Shown piece after piece: positions 6,657 to 15,235 of a stretch of DNA of 15,235 nt. Source of the DNA: an uncultured Lentisphaeria bacterium. Its GTDB lineage: Bacteria; Verrucomicrobiota; Lentisphaeria; Victivallales; Victivallaceae. The stretch spans positions 1 through 15,235 of the forward strand of contig CASFXO010000099.1 of assembly GCA_949298665.1 (NCBI GenBank), read 5' to 3'. The translations under genes were made by a program, and so were the position numbers. The notes below the pieces were generated by a model, which was given only the letters and a program-made list of their open reading frames with translations, made no database searches and was not told where the DNA came from. The first letter of the stretch is position 1; the number at the start of each line of letters is the position of its first letter.

Positions 6657-6666
<10 letters not shown>
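5734..6666 (-). CDS. AEC-family auxin-efflux-type permease
   Basis: The 310-aa integral membrane protein has about ten hydrophobic segments in two halves. They begin with FMAILETFIVFGFGVFVW (about 6-23), and later include LNLAAVIAALVVSFLGIPVVG-like and VPFMLLLIGIALAQCW stretches, ending with TTLISLLTIPLLLRLFLG. Typical family landmarks are LTLDFFFPMLTFSTI (39-53), the central Asn-rich/Gly region and the late VALMPAASSSVLVARRYG segment. AEC proteins transport small organic acids such as malate or auxin-like compounds across the inner membrane (family knowledge); the substrate here is unknown. The ATG at 6666 is the natural start, because upstream codons belong to the uvrA shadow. The gene overlaps the 3' end of uvrA by 10 bp (stop 6657-6659), strongly implying co-translation. 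Confidence 0.9.
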
Positions 6667-9533
<2,867 letters not shown>

Positions 9534-9575
9534 GATGTTCCGCCGCTCCGGGGCGCGTCTGTTTCGCTGGCCGGA

Positions 9576-10586
9576 TCAGTCGACCGTCCGGCAGGGGATG
9601 AAGGTTTGAATCCTGCCGCCGCCCCAGTTCTGCAGCGCCCGATAAATCTCCCGGCCCATCGCGGAATAATCCTGCACCGCGGATACGATGTACTCCCCGG
9701 TGGTGCGCCGGGCGTGGGGATTGTCGAAGTCCGAATAAAAAAGATCCACGCCGAACCGCAGCTTCCGCTGCCGGGCCCATTGAATCACCGCTCCGGAAAA
9801 CGCCAGCGAGGGCGCGCACATCAGCACCGGCTTCCCCGGCACGATCGGCAGCTCGCACAGCAACCGGAACACCTCGTCGTAATCCGTCGTCTCCGCCTCG
9901 CAGATCAGATAGAACAGCTGATCGGCCGCGCATTCGTCCACAAATCCGGCCCGACGCTCCCGTTCCACAAAACAACTCCCCGCGCTGCGCGCTGTGATGA
10001 AAAACATCTGAGCGCCGCCTCCAGCCGCCGTCACGTTGTGCCGCACCAGTTCCCGGACCGCCGCCCGGTGGTTGGTGGAGATGTAATTCAGATCCGCCCC
10101 GTAGCGGTTGATGAACAGCACCTTGTCCGGAAACGCCGAAAGCGCCTCCAGCTGCGCGTCCTGCGGCATCACCGCCACCAGACAATCGTACCGCTCCACG
10201 AATTCCGGAGAAGGCGTGAAGTGCTTGATGTCAATGAATTCCAGATTGAATTCCCCCGCCCGGTAAAGCAGCGGATTCAGCAGACTCATCTCCGCGGTTT
10301 CGCCGTGCACCCCCGCCCCCGGCAGACTGCGCTCCAGCTGGGACACGAATGCGATCCGCCGCGGCGGCTGCTGTCCGGTAAACACCGTTCCGCCCCTCCG
10401 GCTGGTGCTCAACACCCCGCAGTCCACCAGCTCCTTCAACGCCTGATTGATGGTGGTCCGGGTCACGCCGAATTTGGTAATCAGCTCTTCCCGTGTGGGA
10501 ATCCGTTCTCCCGCCGGATACACGCCGGAACGGAGTTCGGCCAGCAGTTGTCGTTTGACCTGTTCATATTTCGGCAGATGCGCCAT
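9576..10586 (-). CDS. GntR-type regulator with LacI-like effector domain (second copy type)
   Basis: The 336-aa protein has an N-terminal GntR winged helix (about residues 6-70): YEQVKRQLLAELRSGVYPAG, ERIPTREELITKFGVTRTTI, NQALKELVDCGVL and the wing SRRGGTVF. The rest is a LacI-like periplasmic-binding fold: RRIAFVSQ, DCLVAVMPQ, KVLFINRYG, the segment YISTNHRAAVRELVRH (the LacI D-N-x-x-A equivalent), KPVLMCAPSLAFSGAV and a final SAMGREIYRALQNW helix. It is probably a repressor that senses a sugar or sugar derivative. ATG 10586 is preferred because AAAGG/GGTGG lies just upstream and the wHTH begins at once; ATG 10670 adds 28 residues and would overlap the predicted promoter. It is divergent from the TIM-barrel gene at 10899 and leads the uvrA unit. 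Confidence 0.87.
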   Translation of the reverse strand: MAHLPKYEQVKRQLLAELRSGVYPAGERIPTREELITKFGVTRTTINQALKELVDCGVLSTSRRGGTVFTGQQPPRRIAFVSQLERSLPGAGVHGETAEMSLLNPLLYRAGEFNLEFIDIKHFTPSPEFVERYDCLVAVMPQDAQLEALSAFPDKVLFINRYGADLNYISTNHRAAVRELVRHNVTAAGGGAQMFFITARSAGSCFVERERRAGFVDECAADQLFYLICEAETTDYDEVFRLLCELPIVPGKPVLMCAPSLAFSGAVIQWARQRKLRFGVDLFYSDFDNPHARRTTGEYIVSAVQDYSAMGREIYRALQNWGGGRIQTFIPCRTVD

Positions 10587-10658
10587 GGTTCCACCTTTCC
10601 GGAGGACAGACGAAAAAGCGCCTGCCTCAGGACCTGTTTTGATTCTCATTGTCGTTTC

Positions 10659-10689
10659 ATAATATGGCACGATTTCTCATAAAAAGCAA
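10659..10689 (-). promoter_or_regulatory. Possible promoter of the second GntR gene
   Basis: On the minus strand, TTGCTT (10684-10689) lies 19 bp before TATTAT (10659-10664, 5/6 match). Spacing is long; shifting the -10 to CATATT gives 17 bp but a poorer hexamer. It is the only AT-rich promoter-like stretch upstream of the gene. Confidence 0.4.
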
Positions 10690-10692
10690 GAT

Positions 10693-10704
10693 AAAACCGG
10701 TTTT
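10693..10704. promoter_or_regulatory. Perfect 12-bp palindrome, candidate operator
   Basis: AAAACCGGTTTT is a perfect uninterrupted palindrome located just upstream of the candidate -35 of the second GntR gene. Its central CCGG and length fit a dimeric repressor site, either for the GntR/LacI-like protein or another regulator. It could also be chance in an A/T-tract region. Confidence 0.4.
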
Positions 10705-10773
10705 TTCACCTCTGATTTCTCTATTTTCCGATGAAAAGCCGTGCCCATGGGCGCATTGTGTCCGACGGACGTC

Positions 10774-10802
10774 TTGCAATCGCCGTTTTCCGGATTTAGA
10801 GT
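10774..10802 (+). promoter_or_regulatory. Possible promoter of the second TIM-barrel gene
   Basis: TTGCAA (10774-10779) and TAGAGT (10797-10802) are each 4/6 matches with 17-bp spacing. The start would be near 10809, leaving a leader of about 90 nt. The inverted repeat CGGATT/AATCCG brackets the -10. Confidence 0.35.
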
Positions 10803-10898
10803 AAATATGAATCCGGGTGGAAGAGCGAATCGTTTCCCGGCATGCGCCGGGCGCTTCCGCCACGTTGTTTCGTCGTCTCAGCATTCAAGGAGCGCACC

Positions 10899-11810
10899 AT
10901 GTTTTATTGCGGATTTGCGGATGAAGCCTCGCGCACCATCGACGGTCAGATCGCGGCCACCCTCGCCCTCGGCTGGCGCCACATCGAACCCCGATACGTC
11001 GGAGAAACGCAGTTTCACGATCTCGACGACGCCGCCTTCGACGAAGTCGCCGGAAAACTGGAGGATGCCGGTATCCGCGTCCCCTGCCTGGGGTCGGCGG
11101 TGGCGAACTGGCAGTGCGACCCCTTCAGCGACGAGGACTTCGAGCGCAGCCTGGCCATGCTGGAACGGGCGCTGACGCGGATGCGCCGCCTGAAATGCCG
11201 ACTGCTGCGGGGTATGAGTTTCCTGATGCAGTCGCAGCATCCGCCCTTCGATCCGGAAGTGGAAAATGCCGTCTTCCACAAAGTCGCCCGGCTCGTCCGC
11301 CGCTGCGAGGAGGAAGGCGTGATCTACGGCCACGAAAACTGCCGCAATTACGGCGGCCAGTCCGCCCGGCATTCGCTGCGGCTGCTGGAACACATCCAGT
11401 CCCCCGCGCTGAAGCTGATCTTCGACACCGGCAATCCCCTCTGGACCATCGACCGCGGCACCCCGGAAACCGGCGGGAAACTGCAGGACTCCTGGGAATT
11501 CTACCGGCAGGTCCGGGACGAGATCGTCCACGTGCACATCAAGGACGGCCGCCGCTTCGCCGCCTCCCCGGCAAACGCCGCCGTGCTGCCGACGCTCCCG
11601 GGTGAAGGCGAAGGCGCGGTGGCGAAAATCGTCGGGGACCTGCTGGCGCGCGGCTACGACGGCGGTTTTTCCATCGAACCGCACCTGCCGCTGCGGTTCA
11701 CCGACGACGACCCGGCCGCGCGCGATCAGGCGACCATCGCCGCCTACGTCGCCTACGGCCGGACCTTCATGCATCTGGTGGAACAGGTGCGCCCGGCCGA
11801 ACGGCACTGA
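10899..11810 (+). CDS. Sugar-phosphate isomerase/epimerase-type TIM-barrel protein (second)
   Basis: The 303-aa protein of the xylose-isomerase-like TIM-barrel superfamily has the metal/catalytic positions in order: Glu in WRHIEPRYV, Glu in YGHENCRNY, Asp in LIFDTGNP, His in VHVHIKDG and Glu in FSIEPHLP. It opens with FYCGFADEASRTIDGQI, as is usual for this group. It is distinct from the TIM-barrel protein at 1467-2339, and the two are not recent duplicates by eye. ATG 10899 is chosen because AAGGAG lies 6 nt upstream. It is cytoplasmic, with no signal peptide. It stands alone on the plus strand, divergent from the GntR/LacI-like gene that may control it, and convergent with the DapA-like gene (61 bp between stops, no terminator visible). 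It is likely a sugar or keto-sugar isomerase, epimerase or lyase; the substrate is unknown. Confidence 0.88.
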   Translation: MFYCGFADEASRTIDGQIAATLALGWRHIEPRYVGETQFHDLDDAAFDEVAGKLEDAGIRVPCLGSAVANWQCDPFSDEDFERSLAMLERALTRMRRLKCRLLRGMSFLMQSQHPPFDPEVENAVFHKVARLVRRCEEEGVIYGHENCRNYGGQSARHSLRLLEHIQSPALKLIFDTGNPLWTIDRGTPETGGKLQDSWEFYRQVRDEIVHVHIKDGRRFAASPANAAVLPTLPGEGEGAVAKIVGDLLARGYDGGFSIEPHLPLRFTDDDPAARDQATIAAYVAYGRTFMHLVEQVRPAERH

Positions 11811-11871
11811 CGCCCGCCTCCCCCGCGGCGCCGGAAACGACGCGGCGGCGGCGCGGTCCGCCCTTCGCCGT

Positions 11872-12771
11872 TCAGTCCAGATCCGCCCGGAACCGTTCCA
11901 GCGTGGCGTCGATCTCGGCTTTGCGCGCGGCGCTCAGGGAATCATCGGCGACGATGCGGCACCGGGGGGTGGAGAACACGCCGAGCCGGTACAGCGCGTA
12001 TTTGTGGGCGTTCTGGACGGTCGCGGTGTCGATTCCGTAAATGCCGTGGTAAATATCCAGCATTTTGAACTGCGCCTCCCGCGCCGCCGGGGCATCCCCC
12101 CGCTCCACCGCCCGCACGATCTCCATCATCGGCCGCCCGGCCAGCGCCGCCAGCCCGCACAACGCCCCGTCGCACCCGGCCATCAGCGCCTCGTCGATCC
12201 CCCACTCGTGCCCTTCGAAAAGTTTGAAGTCGAAATCCCGTTTCAGCTTCAGCAGCTCCTTGCGCACCCCGATGTCTCCCGCGGAGTTCTTGATCCCGGC
12301 CAGCCGGGGGTGTTCCAGCAGCCGGGCGAAGTCCCCGGCATGAAACGACACCCCCGTCACCGGCGGACAATGGTAATAATAGACGGGACATTCCGCCGCG
12401 TCCAGAACCGCGCGTAGATAGGTGATCGGATGAATTCTGCAGGTCGCCGGCGGCGGCAGCATCACCACCACCGCGTCCGGAGCGGCCCGGCGTTCCACCG
12501 CCTTCATCGTCGCCAGCGTCTCCTGCAATCCGGTTTCGGTCACGCCCGCCAGCAGCACCCCCGCCTTCCCGATCGCCTGCCGGGATGCGACGGCGAGCGC
12601 CACTTTCATCGCCCGCGACAGCTGGCTCCATTCGCCCATGTTGCCGCTGGAAAAAAATCCGGAAACCCCCGCGGCGAGATTGCGCGCGATCATCCGCGCC
12701 AGAGATTCCCCGTCCAGACGGCCCCGCCGGTCCATCGGCGTCGGCATGGCGGAGTAAAGATCGTATTTCAC
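11872..12771 (-). CDS. DapA/NanA-family aldolase or lyase (dihydrodipicolinate synthase family)
   Basis: The 299-aa protein is the usual length for class I pyruvate-type aldolases (DapA, N-acetylneuraminate lyase, keto-deoxy-sugar-acid dehydratases/aldolases). The Schiff-base lysine is K161 in GIKNSAGD, and the catalytic tyrosine is Y133 in YYYHCPPVTG. The loop that normally reads G-[ST]-T-G-E reads SSGNMGEW (41-48), so the usual hydroxyl residues of the proton relay/carboxylate site are replaced by Asn-Met. This argues against an ordinary DapA and for a divergent catabolic member. The start is GTG 12771; the nearby ATG at 12778 is out of frame and stops at once. AAGGG lies about 11 nt upstream. 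It is last of a three-gene unit, 18 bp after the sialidase-fold gene, which makes breakdown of a sialic-acid-like or other keto-acid sugar attractive but unproven. Confidence 0.87.
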   Translation of the reverse strand: MKYDLYSAMPTPMDRRGRLDGESLARMIARNLAAGVSGFFSSGNMGEWSQLSRAMKVALAVASRQAIGKAGVLLAGVTETGLQETLATMKAVERRAAPDAVVVMLPPPATCRIHPITYLRAVLDAAECPVYYYHCPPVTGVSFHAGDFARLLEHPRLAGIKNSAGDIGVRKELLKLKRDFDFKLFEGHEWGIDEALMAGCDGALCGLAALAGRPMMEIVRAVERGDAPAAREAQFKMLDIYHGIYGIDTATVQNAHKYALYRLGVFSTPRCRIVADDSLSAARKAEIDATLERFRADLD

Positions 12772-12789
12772 TTTCTCATTTTCCCTTCG

Positions 12790-13896
12790 TCAAATTTCCA
12801 TACTCACTAATTTCAAACGGGACTCGACCCGTCCGTCGGCAAACTGAAAAAGCGCCGCGTCGCTCAGGATAAACCGGCCCGCGGCCACCTCGGCCACATG
12901 AAAGTTGCCCAGCCGCCCCCGGACCCCGTCGCAGGATTCCAGCGGAATCACCACCGTCTCGCTCTCCCGGAGCAGCACCTCGCGGCGCCAGTCGTATTCC
13001 GCACAGAAAATCGGCCCCCGGAAACGGAAATGGTCCTGATTTTCCGGCGTCTTCCGCGTGTAGGCCAGAAACAGCCGATCGCCGGTGCCGAACCAATGCT
13101 GCTGCGTCGACGACATCTCCAGTTCCGTCCCGTCCTCCCAGCACCACGGACGGCACGCCCCCCAACGCAGTCCGTCCCGCGACGTCGCATGATAACCGCG
13201 CCCGTCCTCGGCGCGAATGGTCAATTCAAACCCGCGCGGACTCCGCCACAAGGACGGCTCCAGCGCCCCGCGTCCGGCTGCCAGCGGAACGGGTTCGCCC
13301 GACGCGACGATCTCCAGCGCCGTCCCGTCGAAACGGGCCCGGGCCGTGACGACCGCGAAATGCTCCGCATCCCCCGGCAGCGACCCGTAAAACGGCAGCA
13401 GCACCTCCTCATCGGAAAGCACCGCCACCTGCGCGCAGGCCACCCGCTGAATCAGAGACTCCTCCCATCCAGGCAATTCCAGCACGCCCCGCGCGCCCCA
13501 GCAGTCGCCCTCCAGCACACTGTAAACCGCCCGGGCCGGCGGACGCAGCTTCCTGAGCACCGCATCGTACCGGGCTGCGCCGTTCGCTCCGTAGAAAATC
13601 GTGCAGCCCATCACCAGCCGCCGCGCCCCCATCCGGAACGGGCGGATGTCCGCCACGGCCTCCCGCAGCTGCGCGGAAATGCGCCGACTCCGCAGCGCTT
13701 CGATCCAGCGGACGTCTGTCCAGGTTCCGCCCGCGTCCGGAGAACGGCTCCACATGGGATCCCCGTAGCAGTCGCTCCGCCCGGAACAGGTCTGAAACGT
13801 CAACAGCAGATCGGGCAGCGGCCCGCAGACCCCGGGATGAAACCAGGGAAACGTCCGCCCGTCGGGCGAGGAAAACGTCAGCGGCTTCAGGTTCAT
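12790..13896 (-). CDS. Sialidase-fold (BNR/Asp-box) protein
   Basis: The 368-aa protein carries a perfect Asp box, SPDAGGTW (residues 52-59, consensus S-x-D-x-G-x-T-W), and a second, weaker one, SRDGLRW (239-245). Between them lie EPSLWRSPRGFELTIRAEDG (213-232) and other short beta strands typical of six-bladed sialidase propellers. The opening FPWFHPGVCGPLPDLLLTFQT also fits a blade of this superfamily. No signal peptide or membrane segment is seen, so it would be cytoplasmic unless exported another way. I cannot assign the arginine triad or nucleophile Tyr with certainty, so it may be an exo-sialidase, another glycan hydrolase/lyase or a non-enzymatic propeller. Its ATG overlaps the stop of the upstream gene (ATGA, 13893-13896), and the DapA/NanA-like gene follows after 18 bp. 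This supports a shared catabolic role. Confidence 0.75.
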   Translation of the reverse strand: MNLKPLTFSSPDGRTFPWFHPGVCGPLPDLLLTFQTCSGRSDCYGDPMWSRSPDAGGTWTDVRWIEALRSRRISAQLREAVADIRPFRMGARRLVMGCTIFYGANGAARYDAVLRKLRPPARAVYSVLEGDCWGARGVLELPGWEESLIQRVACAQVAVLSDEEVLLPFYGSLPGDAEHFAVVTARARFDGTALEIVASGEPVPLAAGRGALEPSLWRSPRGFELTIRAEDGRGYHATSRDGLRWGACRPWCWEDGTELEMSSTQQHWFGTGDRLFLAYTRKTPENQDHFRFRGPIFCAEYDWRREVLLRESETVVIPLESCDGVRGRLGNFHVAEVAAGRFILSDAALFQFADGRVESRLKLVSMEI

Positions 13897-15235
13897 CGAT
13901 ATTCCGGAAAATAAGGTTGCACCTGCACGAAATTGCAGATCATGTCCCGCGTCCCCTGATGGCGGATCCGCAGGAGCGGCGTTTCGTTCTCCCGTGCCCG
14001 GAAAACCACACGCTGATAGCCCATCGTGGGGCCGCCCTGCGCGAACTGGGGTTTCAGCCGGTGCAGGCTTTTGAACGAGCAGGCGCGCGCGAACTCCGGC
14101 AGGACTTCGGCGTTCCGCACCTCCAGCGTCAGGCCGGTTTCCAGCGGCGCGTTCTTCCCCTCCCGCACGTGTTCGGCATCCGCGAAATAGAATTCCGCCG
14201 AATACCGCTGCCCCGGAATCAGTTCCCGGATCTCCTGCTCCAGCTCCGCTCCGGCGGACAGCCAGGCGACGGCATCACCGACGCCGCCGGTATTGCAGCT
14301 GCCGCGCGCGAAACCGTATCCGGGGATGGTTTCCCGGGCGACGCCGCCCCGGACCGTCCAGTCCGCCGCCGCTTCGGCGAAATCAGGATTCCGCAGGTGC
14401 GTCAGACGGTACGAAACCGGAAAATCCTTCAGGTACGGCTCCCGCTTCCCCTCCAGACAGTAATGCCGGTACAGCGCCGCCATGAAACTCATCATCTCCC
14501 CCGTCGAATACCGGCTGATCCATGCCGTAATTCCGTACAGCCCGTCGAATTCCGGATCGTTGGCCAGCATGTGCATCTGCATGTCGTAAAAATAAAAATA
14601 GTTCACGTCGGGCCGCGTATCCTGCCGGTAATACCCCTTCTCCGGGCGATCGACGCAGGAAAGCACCACCACCATGCGGTTCAGAATGTCCGGATACTGC
14701 CGCGGATAGGCTTTCAGATAGCCGAACATTTCATGAAAATTGAGCCGGGCGCGGATTTCGTCCGCCCCCTCCCGCAGGTAGACTTCCGGCGCGATCAGGT
14801 GGTCGCCCGCGATCAATGCGTCCCGCAGGGCGTCCGTCCGCTGATGCGTGTTCCACGCGGCGCAGCAGTAGGCCAGCAGGCGTTTCCCCGGAAACTGTTC
14901 GCTGATCTTTTTCACGGCCGCGCAGTAATGCACCGCGTCGTCCGGAGTCTCCCAGGCGAATTCATCCAGCGCCAGCCCCTGAAACTGCGTCAGTCCGAGA
15001 GTCCGCGACCAGTAGTCCCAGCTCTGTTCGGGGGCGATCGTCTTCAGCAGTCCCGGCCGCATGGCGTGGCCGTACGCCATCTTGCCGGAGGCCATCCAGT
15101 TCCGGATGAATTGCCGGGACGGCTCGTCCATCCGCTCCCCGCCGATCTCCTTGCCGCCGTCGAAGGAGACCATCAGCGTATTGCAGGCGGCGGCCAGCTG
15201 ATCGGCCGGTTGCCGCACCGACTGAATGTATTCAC
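13893..15235 (-). CDS. Glycoside-hydrolase-like protein with C-terminal carbohydrate-binding-like domain, 5' end beyond window
   Basis: At least 446 codons are present and the frame is still open at the window edge (in-frame EYIQS before the GTG at 15218), so the true start is upstream. I do not recognise the family. The N-terminal two-thirds reads like an alpha/beta barrel: FQGLALDEFAWE with an acidic pair, KRLLAYCCAAW, DHLIAPEVYLRE, RMVVVLSCVDRP, NYFYFYDMQMHML and FDGLYGITAWISRYSTGE, a pattern seen in glycoside-hydrolase-like TIM barrels. From about NPDFAEAAADWTV onward the sequence is beta-rich and resembles jelly-roll carbohydrate-binding modules, ending FVQVQPYF. A secretion signal, if any, lies outside the window. 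It overlaps the sialidase-fold gene by 4 bp and heads the visible part of that operon. Confidence 0.75.
   Translation of the reverse strand, partial: EYIQSVRQPADQLAAACNTLMVSFDGGKEIGGERMDEPSRQFIRNWMASGKMAYGHAMRPGLLKTIAPEQSWDYWSRTLGLTQFQGLALDEFAWETPDDAVHYCAAVKKISEQFPGKRLLAYCCAAWNTHQRTDALRDALIAGDHLIAPEVYLREGADEIRARLNFHEMFGYLKAYPRQYPDILNRMVVVLSCVDRPEKGYYRQDTRPDVNYFYFYDMQMHMLANDPEFDGLYGITAWISRYSTGEMMSFMAALYRHYCLEGKREPYLKDFPVSYRLTHLRNPDFAEAAADWTVRGGVARETIPGYGFARGSCNTGGVGDAVAWLSAGAELEQEIRELIPGQRYSAEFYFADAEHVREGKNAPLETGLTLEVRNAEVLPEFARACSFKSLHRLKPQFAQGGPTMGYQRVVFRARENETPLLRIRHQGTRDMICNFVQVQPYFPEYR

Larger units (their letters stand above)
10587..10898. other. 312-bp divergent intergenic region with promoters and short palindromes
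   Basis: I see no credible gene here. It separates the second GntR gene (minus) from the second TIM-barrel gene (plus). It holds a probable promoter for each, and four perfect inverted repeats: AAAACCGGTTTT (10693-10704), GCCCATGGGC (10743-10752), GTCCG-A-CGGAC (10760-10770), and CGGATT/AATCCG (10791-10796 and 10810-10815, flanking the plus-strand -10). It also has a near direct repeat, GATTCTCAT (10641-10649) and GATTTCTCAT (10671-10680). A regulator probably binds at one or more of these. Confidence 0.6.

Noticed and set aside
11811..11871. Possible terminator between the convergent second TIM-barrel and DapA-like genes
   Set aside because: GC-rich with several short self-complementary bits but no T-tract on either strand, so no intrinsic terminator can be supported.

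Overview
This 15.2 kb GC-rich window looks like part of a bacterial chromosome from the Planctomycetes-Verrucomicrobia-Chlamydiae group, most likely Lentisphaerota (Victivallis-like). The pointers are a class III prepilin/pseudopilin N-terminus of the kind greatly expanded in that phylum, two GntR-type winged-helix proteins with LacI-like sugar-sensor domains, and several sugar-catabolism genes of families abundant there. There is no rRNA or marker gene, so the assignment is inference. No tRNA, CRISPR array, insertion sequence or prophage was seen.

Layout, left to right. (1) 1-1231, minus: a GntR/LacI-like regulator followed by the 5' part of a pseudopilin cut by the window edge. The regulator has a perfect-consensus sigma-70 promoter. 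(2) 1355-3498, minus: a fully delimited two-gene unit, a Gfo/Idh/MocA oxidoreductase followed by a sugar-phosphate isomerase/epimerase-type TIM barrel. It has a recognisable promoter at one end and a strong intrinsic terminator at the other. (3) 3586-5056, plus: a divergently transcribed AraC regulator with a PocR-type sensor domain, overlapping a DEDDh 3'-5' exonuclease gene. The intergenic region between (2) and (3) holds two face-to-back promoters and a 12-bp direct repeat with a 20-bp period, a good AraC operator candidate. (4) 5084-10586, minus: a second GntR/LacI-like regulator, uvrA, an AEC-family transporter (overlapping uvrA by 10 bp) and a uridine-kinase-like P-loop kinase, apparently one transcription unit. 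(5) 10899-11810, plus: a second TIM-barrel isomerase/epimerase, divergent from the second GntR gene across a 312-bp regulatory region rich in short palindromes. (6) 11872-15235, minus: a partial glycoside-hydrolase-like protein, a sialidase-fold protein with Asp boxes, and a DapA/NanA-family lyase, tightly packed (4-bp ATGA overlap, then 18 bp).

How the genes may work together. The window is dominated by small, locally regulated carbohydrate modules. In one, an oxidoreductase plus TIM barrel is under a divergent AraC regulator. In another, a glycan-acting or glycan-binding pair feeds a DapA-type aldolase/lyase. The substrates are not identifiable from sequence alone. uvrA is the only clear housekeeping gene, and its place behind a sugar-type GntR regulator is unusual. 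Nothing here is convincingly a wholly new system. The best leads are the AraC-controlled oxidoreductase/TIM unit with its operator, and the sialidase-fold/DapA operon whose lyase lacks the usual Thr-Thr/Ser-Thr motif.
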